From Notolepis coatsorum (lineage: Eukaryota > Chordata > Actinopteri > Aulopiformes > Paralepididae), in the NCBI GenBank assembly GCA_963971535.1, contig OZ020588.1, positions 126,711,464 through 126,775,463 of the forward strand: a stretch of 64,000 nucleotides of DNA, in the 5' to 3' direction. Position 1 is the first letter of the stretch; each line of letters opens with the position of its first letter. The translations under genes and the position numbers were made by a program. The notes beneath the pieces are model-generated. The model did not search any database and was not told the origin of the DNA. It saw only the letters and a list, made by a program, of their open reading frames with translations. Of this stretch, positions 35,542-47,016 are shown in pieces.

Positions 35542-36937
35542 TGTAACTGAGGGGTACAATTCCCTGACTGTATTGATAAGTATGGTATCATTAAACCACT
35601 ACCGCTTGATGTACTTTAACTTCTGGCCATCCAGTACACGATATCTAAGTATGATGAACACTTTCCCACATATGAAATCAGGTCCACACAAATATAACAG
35701 GCGAAGGTTTAATATAGCAAAAGGTATATACAACATTCACTTAATTACATTTATGATTTGAATGCACTTGTAAGGCAAATGAGTATTCGTAGGCAAATCA
35801 ACACTGAATGTCCAATCTCTGGTTACGCAGGAAGCAAGTATACAACCTGGTTCTTTAGGGAAACTATAGCGATGGTACTTAAGGATTATAGCGGGATACT
35901 AAAGGGGTCCTGCTGGTTGTAAGTCAGTAAGGGGGGGGGGGGGGGGTTTGGAGAGCCGTCAGCTGCATCCCATCTGGCCAACGATTCCTGGGGAGAATTC
36001 AGGTACAGAAAACAGTGCCCGCAGGATCTTGATCCACAGATGAATACACTTGGGCCCTCTTGTAGACGGTAGCTGTAGGTCCACAACGAAGGAGAAGCGA
36101 GGCGGCCTCGGTCTGGGTTGAGCGCCGTCTCACCTGGGCTCCTCTCGGGGGTAATTCCAACACTCACTGGCGTTGGCTGTTATCCGCTCCACAAATCAAA
36201 GCACCCAAAGCAAATAGATATTCCATGCCGTATAGGCTCAGCAGTCGTCCGGGTAGGTAATCCAATGTGCAGGTCCACTCGTCCTCGCCCAGAACTCCTC
36301 GGATGAAAGCACCACGCGTGGTCTGCCCAGCCTGGTTAAGACTCTAGATAACGCGAGGAAACGATGGGGGTGCTGCTCACTTTAGAACTTTAACCGAACG
36401 ATGCACCATACATAATAGACTATTATTACTTAATAGAAATACGTCCCACTCGACGGTACAGTGCCAAACTATGACAATTCAGCTATGAATTTACACGAGG
36501 TCTCAATGCCTATTCTGGGGCCAAATAGGCCATACTGCACCACACGTAAGTCGTGGGTGAGGCTTCACGTCTGTTACTAGGTTGGAGGGTAAAGGACTAA
36601 TGGACTAAAAAAAAATTCTACTTTACTTGCGCCCTATTTATATGCACGGTGAACAAATAGTACCATTCGTATTTCGGTAGCCGTATTCCTACGCGGAACC
36701 GGGGCTAGTTGGGACATGTTCGTCGGCACTATTGAACTTGACTCAAGGGGCCTGTCTGCTGGCGCCAGGTTCTTGTCCAATGAGAGAATGAACTATTATG
36801 GGCTGTAGTAGACTAAAGGGATATTCAGTGTATATGTACAAAGAATATACAAGGGATATCAAACGATATACAAATACTATTAAATATATATCCATAAATA
36901 AATATATATATTCGGTTTAATCTGATCCTTCACAACA
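35542..36937 (-). repeat. BEL 3' LTR
   Basis: 1396 bp, TGTTGTGAAGG...CAGTTACA in element sense, nearly identical to 42796-44189. It contains the G homopolymer at 35930-35946. Confidence 0.95.
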
Positions 36938-37030
36938 GCCGTCCCCTAATTAGTCCCATCTAATTAGCTAAGCAGAGACAGATTAACCGCACTGTCTACC
37001 ACTCAAGGTCCGCTGTAAGGGTCAGTCAAC

Positions 37031-40000
37031 TCACAAAGTCGTGGGGTCATGGTCGTCATCGATAGTGTCTGGGAGTCTTGGCAGTTCTATTAGCCTCGCC
37101 ACGGGTCGTGTGTAAGTTCGCCCTTGGACGAGCACTTCAGCTGCTCGGACCTTGCCATCGGCACCGGTGATCACTTTGCTTACGCGGCCAGCCGGCCACA
37201 TAGCTCTGGGTAGTGACTGGTCGATAATCATGACGACTGTTCCTTCTGTCAAATTGTCTCTCTCTTTTACCCACTTCTGGCGGGTCTGTAGAGACGGTAG
37301 ATAGTGGAGTAGGAAGCTATTCCAAAACTTGTCAGCCAGTACTTGACTGTACCTCCACATTCTTCGGCCGTTCGCTTCTTCAGGCCTGTACATTGTCTGG
37401 GGTAGCGCGGGGTCCAGCCGCACCATCAAGAGTGTGTTGGGGGTGACTGGGTCGACATCTGCTACATCACTTGAGACGTGACCGAGGGGCTTGGAGTTCA
37501 ATACTCCCTCGATCTCCGTGAGGACTGTCATTAGGACTTCTTCCGCCACAGTCTGGGCCCCAAGCACGGCGTACAGGGCTGTCTTTATAGGACGTACTTC
37601 TTGTTCCCAGGTTCCACCGAAGTGGGGTGCGTTCGGGGGATTAAACTGGAAGTCAATCTGGGATGGAGCGAGGTGGGTCTTAAATTCTGGGCCCATAGCT
37701 TGGAAGCTCTCTCTCAGCTCTCTTTCTCCGCCTTTGAAGTTTGTCCCGTGATCAGACAACAATGTAGACGGTTTTCCTTTCCGCAATGTGAATCTTCGGA
37801 AGGCCATAAGGAATGAGTCTGTGCTCATGGTTGGAAGGAGTTCGATATGTATCGCTCTGGTGGTCATGCATTTGAATACAATACCCCACCGCTTCTCGGT
37901 TCCTCTTCCTTTCTTTATATACAACGGGCCAAAACAGTCCATGCCTGTGGAGTGAAAGGGCTTGTCGCCGAGTCGGAGATGACAGCGAGGTAGGTCAGCC
38001 ATCCGGGGTATGCTGGGCTGCGCGCGCCACTTTCGGCAGTCTAGACAGGTTCGCTGGAAGCGTCGCACTGCTTCTCTCCCTTGAAGTATCCAATAGCGAC
38101 GTCTGATCTCCGCGAAGACTCTCTCTGCTCCTGCGTGGTGCACATCCTCGTCGTATTTCTTTATGATCAGCTCTGTGACCTTGTGTCGGCTGTTCAAGAC
38201 TATCGGGTACTTAACGTCATCCGGTAGGTCGGGGGCTCTCCGCAGACGACCACCCACTCTGATGAGATTATGGGCGTCACTCTCGGGTGCCAGGTGGAGC
38301 AGTCTGCTGTCTGATGGGACGGGCTTTCCTCCCTGTAGACAGTCTAGCTCATCGGGGAACGAGTCTCTCTGGGCTCGTTGTAGTAGAAGAAGTTCTGCTT
38401 CTTCGTAGTCAGCTGCTGAAATGTCAGTGGTGGGCTGAATCTCTGGGTGGTGCCACAGGAATGTCTCCAGCTGCGCACCCCGTAGGGTGAGGCAATCATC
38501 TATGTTGGGGTCTGTGGAGGCGACTGTGCTCAACCCACAGAACATAGGTTTCTTGTTTTCAGCCTCCTCTTTACTCGCTTCCCGTGGGGTGGGCGTAGGC
38601 CACTCTTCTTCCGGGAGCTTGAGGAACTCTGGTCCGTCACTGTAGATGTTGTGACGGGTGAGGTCATCTAGGGACATTCCCCGGGTGATGACGTCAGCTG
38701 GGTTGTGTTTGGTGTCCACATACCGCCAGCTCGCTGCTTCTGTTAACTCTTGAATCTCTGTGACTCTGACTCCCACGAAGACCTTGTATCTGCATGAATC
38801 AGACTTGATCCATGTGAGTACTGTCGTAGAGTCTGACCACAAGATTGTTCTTTGCACCGGGATGGTGAGTTCACGTTGGATTAACGTGGCTAGATGCGCT
38901 CCTGCTAGGGCTGCGCAGAGCTCTAGACGCGGGATAGATTGTTGCTTTCGTGGGGCTATTCTTGAGCGAGCCAGGATGAAAGCGGTGTGTATCTCTCCTC
39001 CCTTCTCTTGGGCACGCAAGTAGGCCACAGATCCATAGGCTACTTCGGAGGCGTCGCTGAAGACGTGTAGATCCATCTTGCATGTCTCTGGCCTCACTGT
39101 GGGTGGGAAGTAGCTGCGGCGTATGTTGACGCCTGGGAGTGAGCGGAGTTCCGTCTCCCACTCTCTCCCTGTGGAGGCAAGGTGTGCGGGTATTGGGTCG
39201 TCCCAGCCCTGGTCCTTGTCCCATAGTGCTCGTACAATCATCTTTGCCCTGGTGGTGTAAGGTAGAATACATCCCAACGGGTCATATTGTCTGGCGAGTG
39301 TTCTGTACACACTCCGTCTGGTGGTCGGTATCGCCGTCGACCTTCCCTGCTCCGTGGTCAGGGGTTTGTGTCTATAGTGGAGCGGGTCTGTTTTGAAGGG
39401 CCAGACTAGTCCTAGTGTCATTTCTTGGGCTTCTCCTGGGATGGTTGCCATCCAGGTCTCGCTACTGGCGGCCTTGTCCACGGGGGAGAGGCTGCGCAGT
39501 ACTTGCGGGTCGCTGCTGGCCTGCTGCCGGAGATCAAAGCCGTCTTTGATCAGAGAGGCGCGGAGCAGCGCACGGCGTCGCCAGTCAATCTTCTTTACGT
39601 GTCCCGCTGTGATTAGCTTCTCAATCTCAGCGCGGTACACACTCTCTTGAGTGGGGTCTTTGGCTAGGCGCCGCTCTGTGTTCAATAGATACCGCTCCGT
39701 AGCTTCTTTCGTGGCGTGAAAGGTGGGCATTCCCTCTCGCCTCAGGAGTGGAGTTGCGTATCTCATCACTCCGCCGACTGTGACTCTCTTTGTCCCTTGC
39801 TCGAGGAGGTTTATGGCGTAAATGTCTTCTTTAGAACGAATGTCTTTCTTTTCGTTCTTAAAGGGCATTGTCTCTAGTGTCCATAGCCTCTCGACATGCT
39901 GCAGGAGAGTGGTGTCTTCTTCTGTCACTCTGGAGTGGAGGCAGCTAGTGGCTGCTGTTCGGTTGAGAGATTTAGCGAGGGGGCCTTGTAGTGTCCATCC

Positions 40001-42751
40001 TAGGCGGGTCTCGACTGCTGCAGGACAGCCTCTGGGTCCTGTATGGACCCGGTCTATCGGGACTATGAGGTCTGCATGGTCGGAGCCTATCAGCAGGGTC
40101 GGGGTGGCGCCGTCTATGAGCGGGATAGGTAGTTGACGCAGGTGCACATATTTATCCATCAGCTTGGCGATGGGGTAGGTGTACTGTGATAGTCCTATTT
40201 CTTGGCTGGTGAAAGCATTTGTAATCCTATACCGTCTCTCTGGCTGCCCGCTTGCTGCGATAGTGAAGGAGACATTCTCGCCTTTTATCGTCTTTAAATC
40301 TCTTCTTATTGTCCGAATCGTCATCTGGTTCTCGCTCCCCCGCAGTCCCAGCTGGGCCGCAGCGGATGCGAGGAGAAGGGTCTTCTCTGACCCGTCATCA
40401 AGGACGGCGTAAGTGTCCATGACTTTATCTTGGTGGCTCAATGTTACACAGACTACCTTTAAGAGCACCTGGGCGCCGCTGCTGCTGGCGGGGTCAATGT
40501 ACATGACACTTGCCTTTGTGCTGCTCGATGGTGCAGGTGCAGGCTTTCTTCTGTTACTGTCGTGTAGGACATCTAGGTGGGCTCCGTCACACCAACTGCA
40601 CCTCTTCTTTAGGCGGCACTCGGCTGCCATGTGACTGCGCGCACATCGGTAACAGCGCCTGTTGGACTTTATCCATTGACTCACTTCTTCTGCATTCATC
40701 TTCTTGAACAGGTCACATTGTGACAGCCAGTGTTCCTTCTCGCAGTACGGGCACACCATCTTCCACTTCTCTTTTCTCGAGGGGGTACTGTGGTTCTTAC
40801 TGCTCGGTACTGATTCTGATTGGTGCATGACAGTCACTGATCTTCTTCCATCGTTTACTCTCCTAGGTCCCTCTCTGGAGCTTGGTGTGCTCCGCACGAA
40901 TGTATCCAAGCGTAGGCTGCTGACTTCTCTCGTCAGGAAGTCGGCTAAATCGAGGAGGGATGGTTCGGGACCGTTAGGATCACGGTGGTCTCTTTGCCGC
41001 CTAAAGCGCTCTTGTCTGGCGGGCGGCAGCTTCTCTAAAATCCTCTCGACGTTAGAGTTGGCGTATAGCTCGTGCATACCCTTTTCTCGTTGCGCTCCCA
41101 GCATCCCTACCAGGGACTGCACTTTTATAGACAGGTCGTCTAGTGAGCGATTGTCTGTTGCTGGGGGTAGGCGGTCAATATGCCTTATCTCTTGGATTAC
41201 GTAATCCCATATACGTCCATATCTCTGGTCCAGCGCTGCTAGAGCCGCGGTGTATGGGGTCGTAGAGGTGGCATAGGCTAGCGCTATATTGTGCGCTCGG
41301 GGTACTTTCAGGTGCTTCAGTAATATTGCATACTTGTGGCGTTCGTCAACGGCATCCACCATCATTGTCTCTAAGCACATCCGGAGCTCCGTGTACTGTG
41401 CTCGATTCTCATGGGTGAAGTCTGGAAACGTCGGTGTGCCAATGTATGACGCCGTGGATGGCTGGCACATCGGTGAGCGTTGGGAGAGAGGCCTCCTAGG
41501 CGAGTCTCCTCTTGCGCCTCTCTGTGGGCTGGTACCGGCAGGGTACCATGGCCCGCTGGTCCAGGTGCTGTTCCTCGGGGCTGGTCGTGCGTCATGCTCA
41601 CCCGTGAATAGAGTCGGGGGTCTGTAGCGCAGCGCCGCGGGGGTATAGCCTGGGCTGTACTGGACCTCCTTGTCCGGTGGAGTACTGTGCTGTCGTCGGG
41701 CTTGGTTCTCCTCCTCTCCCTCTTCTTCTTCTGTCAGGTCCTCTAGATCCTGTAGTCGTTTATTTAGCCTCTCCGCAGTGTATGCTGCTCCTTCCTTGTA
41801 GCTGGGTCTCGCTTGGACCGGTCGGGGAAGGGGGTCTGCGGGGGGTATAGGCTCTCTCTGGTGGTCAAGTTCAGGGTCGCTTGGTCGGTTAGGGGATGCT
41901 GCCCTTGACTGTTGTCTCGACGAGGCCCTTGAACCCCTGGCGGAGGGAGAGGGTGTTGCCTTGGTGATCAGCTGCTCCATTAGCTGCGCTTGTAGTCTGT
42001 CGCGCTCGGCTTGTAGTCTGTCGCGCTCGGCTTCGCGCTGGATGAGAGCGATGTCGCGCTCTGCTTCCCTTTGGGCACCGTCAGCGGCGCGCTGGGTGTC
42101 GGACCGGTCTCTTGCCATATTCTCTTCCGTCTGAAGGCGTCTCATCTCCAGGCGTATGTGCTCTTCTTCGCTCCGTTGCTGTGTTTGGAGTCGATCGCGT
42201 TCACCCTGAAGTCGATCGCGTTCACCCTGGAGTCGATCGCGTTCGGTAGAGGCTGTCAGGCTGACGAGGAACGCCTGTGACAGCATCCTCTCCGCCTCGC
42301 TGGGGGAAGACGCTTGTAGAGGTGAGCCGCTCCTGGCTGTCCTCGCTGGGGAGTCCTGGAGCTCTATCTCCTCGGCGCTCTCCTCATCTTGTTCCGTGCA
42401 GGGTTCCACCTCTGGAGGGTTGTCTTCCTCCCGGAGCTGGTCGGGGACTACTTCTTCGGTATTGGCGGGGGGTAAAGGCATGTCTGTTCCCTCCTGGTCC
42501 CCACCGTGAGCTTGGTCAGTTACATTAGAACCCACTAGGGCCTCTGTGGTCGGGGTAACCTGGTCGTTAAGGTCAGACATAATTTTACTTTCTACTTTTA
42601 CCGCATTTACCGTCTGTAGAAGGCTAGGTAGTTGACTGACAGCGTAATCCTCTAAGTACTGAGGTGTCTGTCGTCTGCGCCGCGGGCGTTCTACGTTAGG
42701 AGGACCGTTTCGTGGAGTGTTCATCATAGGCCATTTCAATATTAATAACAC
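37031..42751 (-). CDS. BEL Gag-Pol polyprotein without RT catalytic core
   Basis: 1906 codons; the second methionine pair at about residue 9 (42727) is another possible start. Residues about 160-285 are a charged coiled coil with repeated RLQGERD units. Gag follows. At about 664-725 there are CCHC-like zinc motifs (CPYCEKEHWLSQC, CYRCARSHMAAEC, CSWCDGAH). The protease motif YAVLDDGSEKTLL is at about 780. RT begins normally (EIEKLITAGHVKKI, about 1040-1053) but passes at once to LIKDGFDLRQQASSDPQVL, which belongs after the YxDD box; the roughly 200 residues between are absent without loss of frame. RNase H follows (FSDASEVAYG about 1231, WSDSTTVLTWI about 1308, PADVITRG about 1354). Integrase has the HHCC region (about 1539-1571) and all three DDE residues (GMDCFG, LSDHGTNF, WEQEV). 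Confidence 0.92.
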   Translation of the reverse strand: MLLILKWPMMNTPRNGPPNVERPRRRRQTPQYLEDYAVSQLPSLLQTVNAVKVESKIMSDLNDQVTPTTEALVGSNVTDQAHGGDQEGTDMPLPPANTEEVVPDQLREEDNPPEVEPCTEQDEESAEEIELQDSPARTARSGSPLQASSPSEAERMLSQAFLVSLTASTERDRLQGERDRLQGERDRLQTQQRSEEEHIRLEMRRLQTEENMARDRSDTQRAADGAQREAERDIALIQREAERDRLQAERDRLQAQLMEQLITKATPSPSARGSRASSRQQSRAASPNRPSDPELDHQREPIPPADPLPRPVQARPSYKEGAAYTAERLNKRLQDLEDLTEEEEGEEENQARRQHSTPPDKEVQYSPGYTPAALRYRPPTLFTGEHDARPAPRNSTWTSGPWYPAGTSPQRGARGDSPRRPLSQRSPMCQPSTASYIGTPTFPDFTHENRAQYTELRMCLETMMVDAVDERHKYAILLKHLKVPRAHNIALAYATSTTPYTAALAALDQRYGRIWDYVIQEIRHIDRLPPATDNRSLDDLSIKVQSLVGMLGAQREKGMHELYANSNVERILEKLPPARQERFRRQRDHRDPNGPEPSLLDLADFLTREVSSLRLDTFVRSTPSSREGPRRVNDGRRSVTVMHQSESVPSSKNHSTPSRKEKWKMVCPYCEKEHWLSQCDLFKKMNAEEVSQWIKSNRRCYRCARSHMAAECRLKKRCSWCDGAHLDVLHDSNRRKPAPAPSSSTKASVMYIDPASSSGAQVLLKVVCVTLSHQDKVMDTYAVLDDGSEKTLLLASAAAQLGLRGSENQMTIRTIRRDLKTIKGENVSFTIAASGQPERRYRITNAFTSQEIGLSQYTYPIAKLMDKYVHLRQLPIPLIDGATPTLLIGSDHADLIVPIDRVHTGPRGCPAAVETRLGWTLQGPLAKSLNRTAATSCLHSRVTEEDTTLLQHVERLWTLETMPFKNEKKDIRSKEDIYAINLLEQGTKRVTVGGVMRYATPLLRREGMPTFHATKEATERYLLNTERRLAKDPTQESVYRAEIEKLITAGHVKKIDWRRRALLRASLIKDGFDLRQQASSDPQVLRSLSPVDKAASSETWMATIPGEAQEMTLGLVWPFKTDPLHYRHKPLTTEQGRSTAIPTTRRSVYRTLARQYDPLGCILPYTTRAKMIVRALWDKDQGWDDPIPAHLASTGREWETELRSLPGVNIRRSYFPPTVRPETCKMDLHVFSDASEVAYGSVAYLRAQEKGGEIHTAFILARSRIAPRKQQSIPRLELCAALAGAHLATLIQRELTIPVQRTILWSDSTTVLTWIKSDSCRYKVFVGVRVTEIQELTEAASWRYVDTKHNPADVITRGMSLDDLTRHNIYSDGPEFLKLPEEEWPTPTPREASKEEAENKKPMFCGLSTVASTDPNIDDCLTLRGAQLETFLWHHPEIQPTTDISAADYEEAELLLLQRAQRDSFPDELDCLQGGKPVPSDSRLLHLAPESDAHNLIRVGGRLRRAPDLPDDVKYPIVLNSRHKVTELIIKKYDEDVHHAGAERVFAEIRRRYWILQGREAVRRFQRTCLDCRKWRAQPSIPRMADLPRCHLRLGDKPFHSTGMDCFGPLYIKKGRGTEKRWGIVFKCMTTRAIHIELLPTMSTDSFLMAFRRFTLRKGKPSTLLSDHGTNFKGGERELRESFQAMGPEFKTHLAPSQIDFQFNPPNAPHFGGTWEQEVRPIKTALYAVLGAQTVAEEVLMTVLTEIEGVLNSKPLGHVSSDVADVDPVTPNTLLMVRLDPALPQTMYRPEEANGRRMWRYSQVLADKFWNSFLLHYLPSLQTRQKWVKERDNLTEGTVVMIIDQSLPRAMWPAGRVSKVITGADGKVRAAEVLVQGRTYTRPVARLIELPRLPDTIDDDHDPTTL

Positions 42752-42776
42752 TATATTAATATTACACTAGTTACCC

Positions 42777-42793
42777 TCCGGCTCGAAGGACCA
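42777..42793 (-). promoter_or_regulatory. BEL primer binding site, tRNA-Tyr
   Basis: In element sense TGGTCCTTCGAGCCGGA lies 2 nt after the 5' LTR. It is complementary over 17 nt to the 3' end of vertebrate tRNA-Tyr (…UCCGGCUCGAAGGACCA), recalled from known tRNA sequences. Confidence 0.8.
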
Positions 42794-42795
42794 AT

Positions 42796-44189
42796 TGTAA
42801 CTGAGGGGTACAATTCCCTGACTGTATTGATAAGTATGGTATCATTAAACCACTACCGCTTGATGTACTTTAACTTCTGGCCATCCAGTACACGATATCT
42901 AAGTATGATGAACACTTTCCCACATATGAAATCAGGTCCACACAAATATAACAGGCGAAGGTTTAATATAGCAAAAGGTATATACAACATTCACTTAATT
43001 ACATTTATGATTTGAATGCACTTGTAAGGCAAATGAGTATTCGTAGGCAAATCAACACTGAATGTCCAATCTCTGGTTACGCAGGAAGCAAGTATACAAC
43101 CTGGTTCTTTAGGGAAACTATAGCGATGGTACTTAAGGATTATAGCGGGATACTAAAGGGGTCCTGCTGGTTGTAAGTCAGTAAGGGGGGGGGGGGGGTT
43201 TGGAGAGCCGTCAGCTGCATCCCATCTGGCCAACGATTCCTGGGGAGAATTCAGGTACAGAAAACAGTGCCCGCAGGATCTTGATCCACAGATGAATACA
43301 CTTGGGCCCTCTTGTAGACGGTAGCTGTAGGTCCACAACGAAGGAGAAGCGAGGCGGCCTCGGTCTGGGTTGAGCGCCGTCTCACCTGGGCTCCTCTCGG
43401 GGGTAATTCCAACACTCACTGGCGTTGGCTGTTATCCGCTCCACAAATCAAAGCACCCAAAGCAAATAGATATTCCATGCCGTATAGGCTCAGCAGTCGT
43501 CCGGGTAGGTAATCCAATGTGCAGGTCCACTCGTCCTCGCCCAGAACTCCTCGGATGAAAGCACCACGCGTGGTCTGCCCAGCCTGGTTAAGACTCTAGA
43601 TAACGCGAGGAAACGATGGGGGTGCTGTTCACTTTAGAACTTTAACCGAACGATGCACCATACATAATAGACTATTATTACTTAATAGAAATACGTCCCA
43701 CTCGACGGTACAGTGCCAAACTATGACAATTCAGCTATGAATTTACACGAGGTCTCAATGCCTATTCTGGGGCCAAATAGGCCATACTGCACCACACGTG
43801 GGTCGTGGGTGAGGCTTCACGTCTGTTACTAGGTTGGAGGGTAAAGGACTAATGGACTAAAAAAAAGTTCTACTTTACTTGCGCCCTATTTATATGCACG
43901 GTGAACAAATAGTACCATTCGTATTTCGGTAGCCGTATTCCTACGCGGAACCGGGGCTAGTTGGGACATGTTCGTCGGCACTATTGAACTTGACTCAAGG
44001 GGCCTGTCTGCTGGCGCCAGGTTCTTGTCCAATGAGAGAATGAACTATTATGGGCTGTAGTAGACTAAAGGGATATTCAGTGTATATGTACAAAGAATAT
44101 ACAAGGGATATCAAACGATATACAAATACTATTAAATATATATCCATAAATAAATATATATATTCGGTTTAATCTGATCCTTCACAACA
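42796..44189 (-). repeat. BEL 5' LTR
   Basis: 1394 bp. It ends CAGTTACA in element sense next to the primer site. Pair of 35542-36937. Confidence 0.95.
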
Positions 44190-44281
44190 CAGGGGCTTGT
44201 CCAATTGTCAAATTGTGAACAACACAGAAGTGAGAAGCTAGTATCCAACCTATATCAAGCAGGTTAACCAGTTAACTTTAA

Positions 44282-45223
44282 AGGAAAACTCCAACATTTT
44301 GGAAAATTAGCTTATTTGCCATCTACCCAGGAGTTAGACAAGAAGATACATACATGTTTCTTCTCTGTGCATGCAGTAGGAGTAGGAAGACGTTGGGAAC
44401 TAGGCTAATGGAGGAACCTACTTCCAGTGACTGACGCTAAGCTAGGCTAACGGTGCGCGTCTTCCTACTCTTACTGTGCTGCTTTACTCCCGCAGCTGGG
44501 GTGAAGGGATGGACAGGATGCCACTCAGTTGTCAAAAGCTTTTAATTCTTTCTCCAACAGGTTACAAACCTTGAAACAAAACACACATTCAATCAATAAC
44601 CACCACAACACTACTATCATTCTTAAAACAAATCGCTTACACACATCCACTCACCAGTTCCCACTCGTCTCCCTTCTCTGCTGTCAAATTCCCCGCAACT
44701 TCCTGTTTACTACTTTCACTGACACCACGTGACGTATCTCGACCAATTACAGCCCACTCCCCGCTACGTCCCTGGATCACATGTGAATTATAAATACATC
44801 TCCATTCACAACTTTATCCAAGCATACAGTGCCTCCATACATCCGAAATGAAAACATAATTATAATTATAGCTCAACTACCACTAATCAACATTCACATA
44901 AAGCCCACTCCACCACCACAATAGAAAGCTGCACACTTACTGCATGCACAGAGAAGAAAAATGTATGTATCTTAACACTCCAACATTTTGGGAACCCTGG
45001 AGTCAGACAAGAAGATACATACCTTTTTCTTCTCTGTGCATGCAGTAGGAGTACGAAGAAAAAATGGAGGAACCTACTTCCAGTGACTGATGCTAAGCTA
45101 GGCTAACGGTGTGTCTTCCTACTCCTACTGCATGCACAGAGAAGAAAATAGGTATGTATCTTCTTGTCTACCTCCAGGGTAGATGGCAAATAAGCTAATT
45201 TCCCAAAATGTTGGAGTTTTCCT
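44282..45223. mobile_element. TTAA-flanked MITE, composite of two copies
   Basis: The outer ends are perfect inverted repeats AGGAAAACTCCAACATTTTGG framed by TTAA (44278-44281 and 45224-45227), as in piggyBac- or Kolobok-type non-autonomous elements. The internal TACATACATGTTTCTTCTCTGTGCATGCAGTAGGAGTAGGAAGAC block occurs repeatedly in both orientations, and a second, shortened left end with TTAA lies at 44972. So a second copy appears fused to the first. The first copy is opened by another insertion at 44477-44935. Confidence 0.65.
44477..44935 (+). mobile_element. LTR-like insertion in MITE, 7-bp direct repeats
   Basis: 459 bp bounded by TG...CA and flanked by CTTACTG on both sides (44470-44476 and 44936-44942). 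It includes a TATAAATA motif near 44788. It may be a solo LTR or a short TIR element, since GTGCTGCTTT and AAAGCTGCAC near the ends are inverted. A 7-bp duplication is unusual, so the class is open. Confidence 0.4.
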
Positions 45224-45783
45224 TTAAACAATATGAACCTCCAGAGCAAAGTTACCAGACTGCACACAGATATTTTAGTACACCGGAGTGAGAGAAAGTT
45301 ATTCAGCCTCATGCTTATGCTTTCAACAAATACATTGAGCAATGCCCTCCATTGATGATGCATTCTTGATTACAGTGGTTTGGCTCAAAACTGGTCAAAA
45401 CACTGGCAGATTTGCTAGACAACACCAAGGTTCAAATAATCCCGGTTCCAGACCAGAAGTAATTTAGTAGAAAAGGGGTATACTGTATGTGTAGAACTGT
45501 AAACCAAGCTAGTGCCCAAATATTCTTTAACCTCAAACAAACATGCTCGGTGAAGAGTTGTTGTTTTTAAGGAGTTGATGTTATGGACAGGTATACAAAC
45601 AGATTACATCTCTGAATATGTGGGATTACAGTAAATCAAACTCAAGCACAGAACATACATTAGTAGTCATTGTGCTGCCTGCAACAGTGATGTACGAATG
45701 CACTGGTTGCTGCTCCAATGATGGCTTATTCAAATCCTTTCTTATTTTCTGCTGTGGAATAAATTGTCTGAAATGAACACATT

Positions 45784-45968
45784 GGCCATTTCGCCCCTCC
45801 CCCCTGTACCCTCCTTCCCTCACCCCTCCCCCTGTACCCTCCTTCCTTCACCCCTCCCCCTGTACCCTTCTTCCTTCACCCCTCTCCCTGTACCCTCCTT
45901 CCTTCACCCCTCCCCCTCTACCCCCTTCCTTCACCCCTCCCCCTCTACCCCCCTTCCTTCACCCCTCA
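45784..45968. repeat. Minisatellite, about 28-bp unit
   Basis: Six to seven units of CACCCCTCCCCCTGTACCCTCCTTCCTT with small changes. Confidence 0.9.
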
Positions 45969-45973
45969 CCTGG

Positions 45974-46165
45974 TCAGAATCACAATCAGAAAGGTCTTTA
46001 TTGCCAAGTAGTTTGCACATACAAGGAATTTGATGTGGTAATTGGTGCAACATTAACAGACAGACAATTAAGGTAGAATAAAATAAAAGGTAGAATAAAA
46101 TAAATGGAATATAAACTAAATAAAAATAAAAGTACAATAGAATAGAATAGAATTATAAAATAAAA
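45974..46165 (-). repeat. LINE 3'-UTR fragment
   Basis: In the minus sense it reads CTTGGCAATAAAGACCTTTCTGA followed by a TGATTCTGA-type tandem tail, the usual end of a fish LINE with polyadenylation signal. No coding part remains. Confidence 0.5.
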
Positions 46166-46477
46166 TAGGCCAGGGCTGTACAATGTTCATCCCTTCCCTG
46201 CCCCATTTCATCCCAGATAGTGTAAAGTGACCCCACAGAGAGAGGGGATGCTTGACCCAATTCTCCTGGCCAGATAATGTCAAGTCCTCTATCGAACTCC
46301 TCACCTAAATTGTATTAGATTTACCATGTTTTAACAATACATTTGTATCAACCAAGATTATTTGATTATGCGCACAATTAACATCTCCAGTTCCACAACA
46401 CTGGGTTACAAAAATGTTCCTTCTGGAAGAATGCAGTCTGAACAGAAGACACAAGACAAGCATTACTGCCTCTCATG

Positions 46478-46595
<118 letters not shown>

Positions 46596-46872
46596 ATGTA
46601 TATTGGTGTGTGTGTATGTGTGTGCGTGTGTACAGTATATTGGTGTGTGTGTGTTTATGTATATTGCTGTGTGTGTGTGTGTGTTTATGTATATTGGTGC
46701 ATGTGTGTGTGTTTATGTATTATGGTGTGTGCACACTATGCTCAGCTTTATCATGCCCTTATGATACACCGTGACACACACCAGATATCTCAGCTCACCA
46801 AACACACACAGCTATACTGTAAGCAAATAGGTCGGTGGAAACATAAGGACACAGAGACATACACAATGGTAT

Positions 46873-47016
<144 letters not shown>

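Larger units (their letters stand above)
35542..44189 (-). mobile_element. BEL/Pao retrotransposon, young, RT core deleted, TSD CAGGG
   Basis: 8.65 kb with LTRs 42796-44189 (5') and 35542-36937 (3') and perfect 5-bp duplications CAGGG (35537-35541 and 44190-44194). By eye the LTRs differ at only about four bases plus the length of a G run and of an A run, so insertion was recent. One uninterrupted ORF of 1906 codons fills the interior. The primer site matches tRNA-Tyr. The ORF lacks the reverse transcriptase palm with its catalytic Asp residues. The protease, RNase H and integrase order is that of BEL/Pao. Confidence 0.92.

Noticed and set aside
38760-41627. Plus-strand frames of 80-166 codons across the BEL interior
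   Set aside because: They are antisense shadows of the 1906-codon minus-strand ORF.
42777-42793. Possible tRNA-Tyr gene end
   Set aside because: The match stops after 17 nt and abuts the LTR, so it is a primer site.
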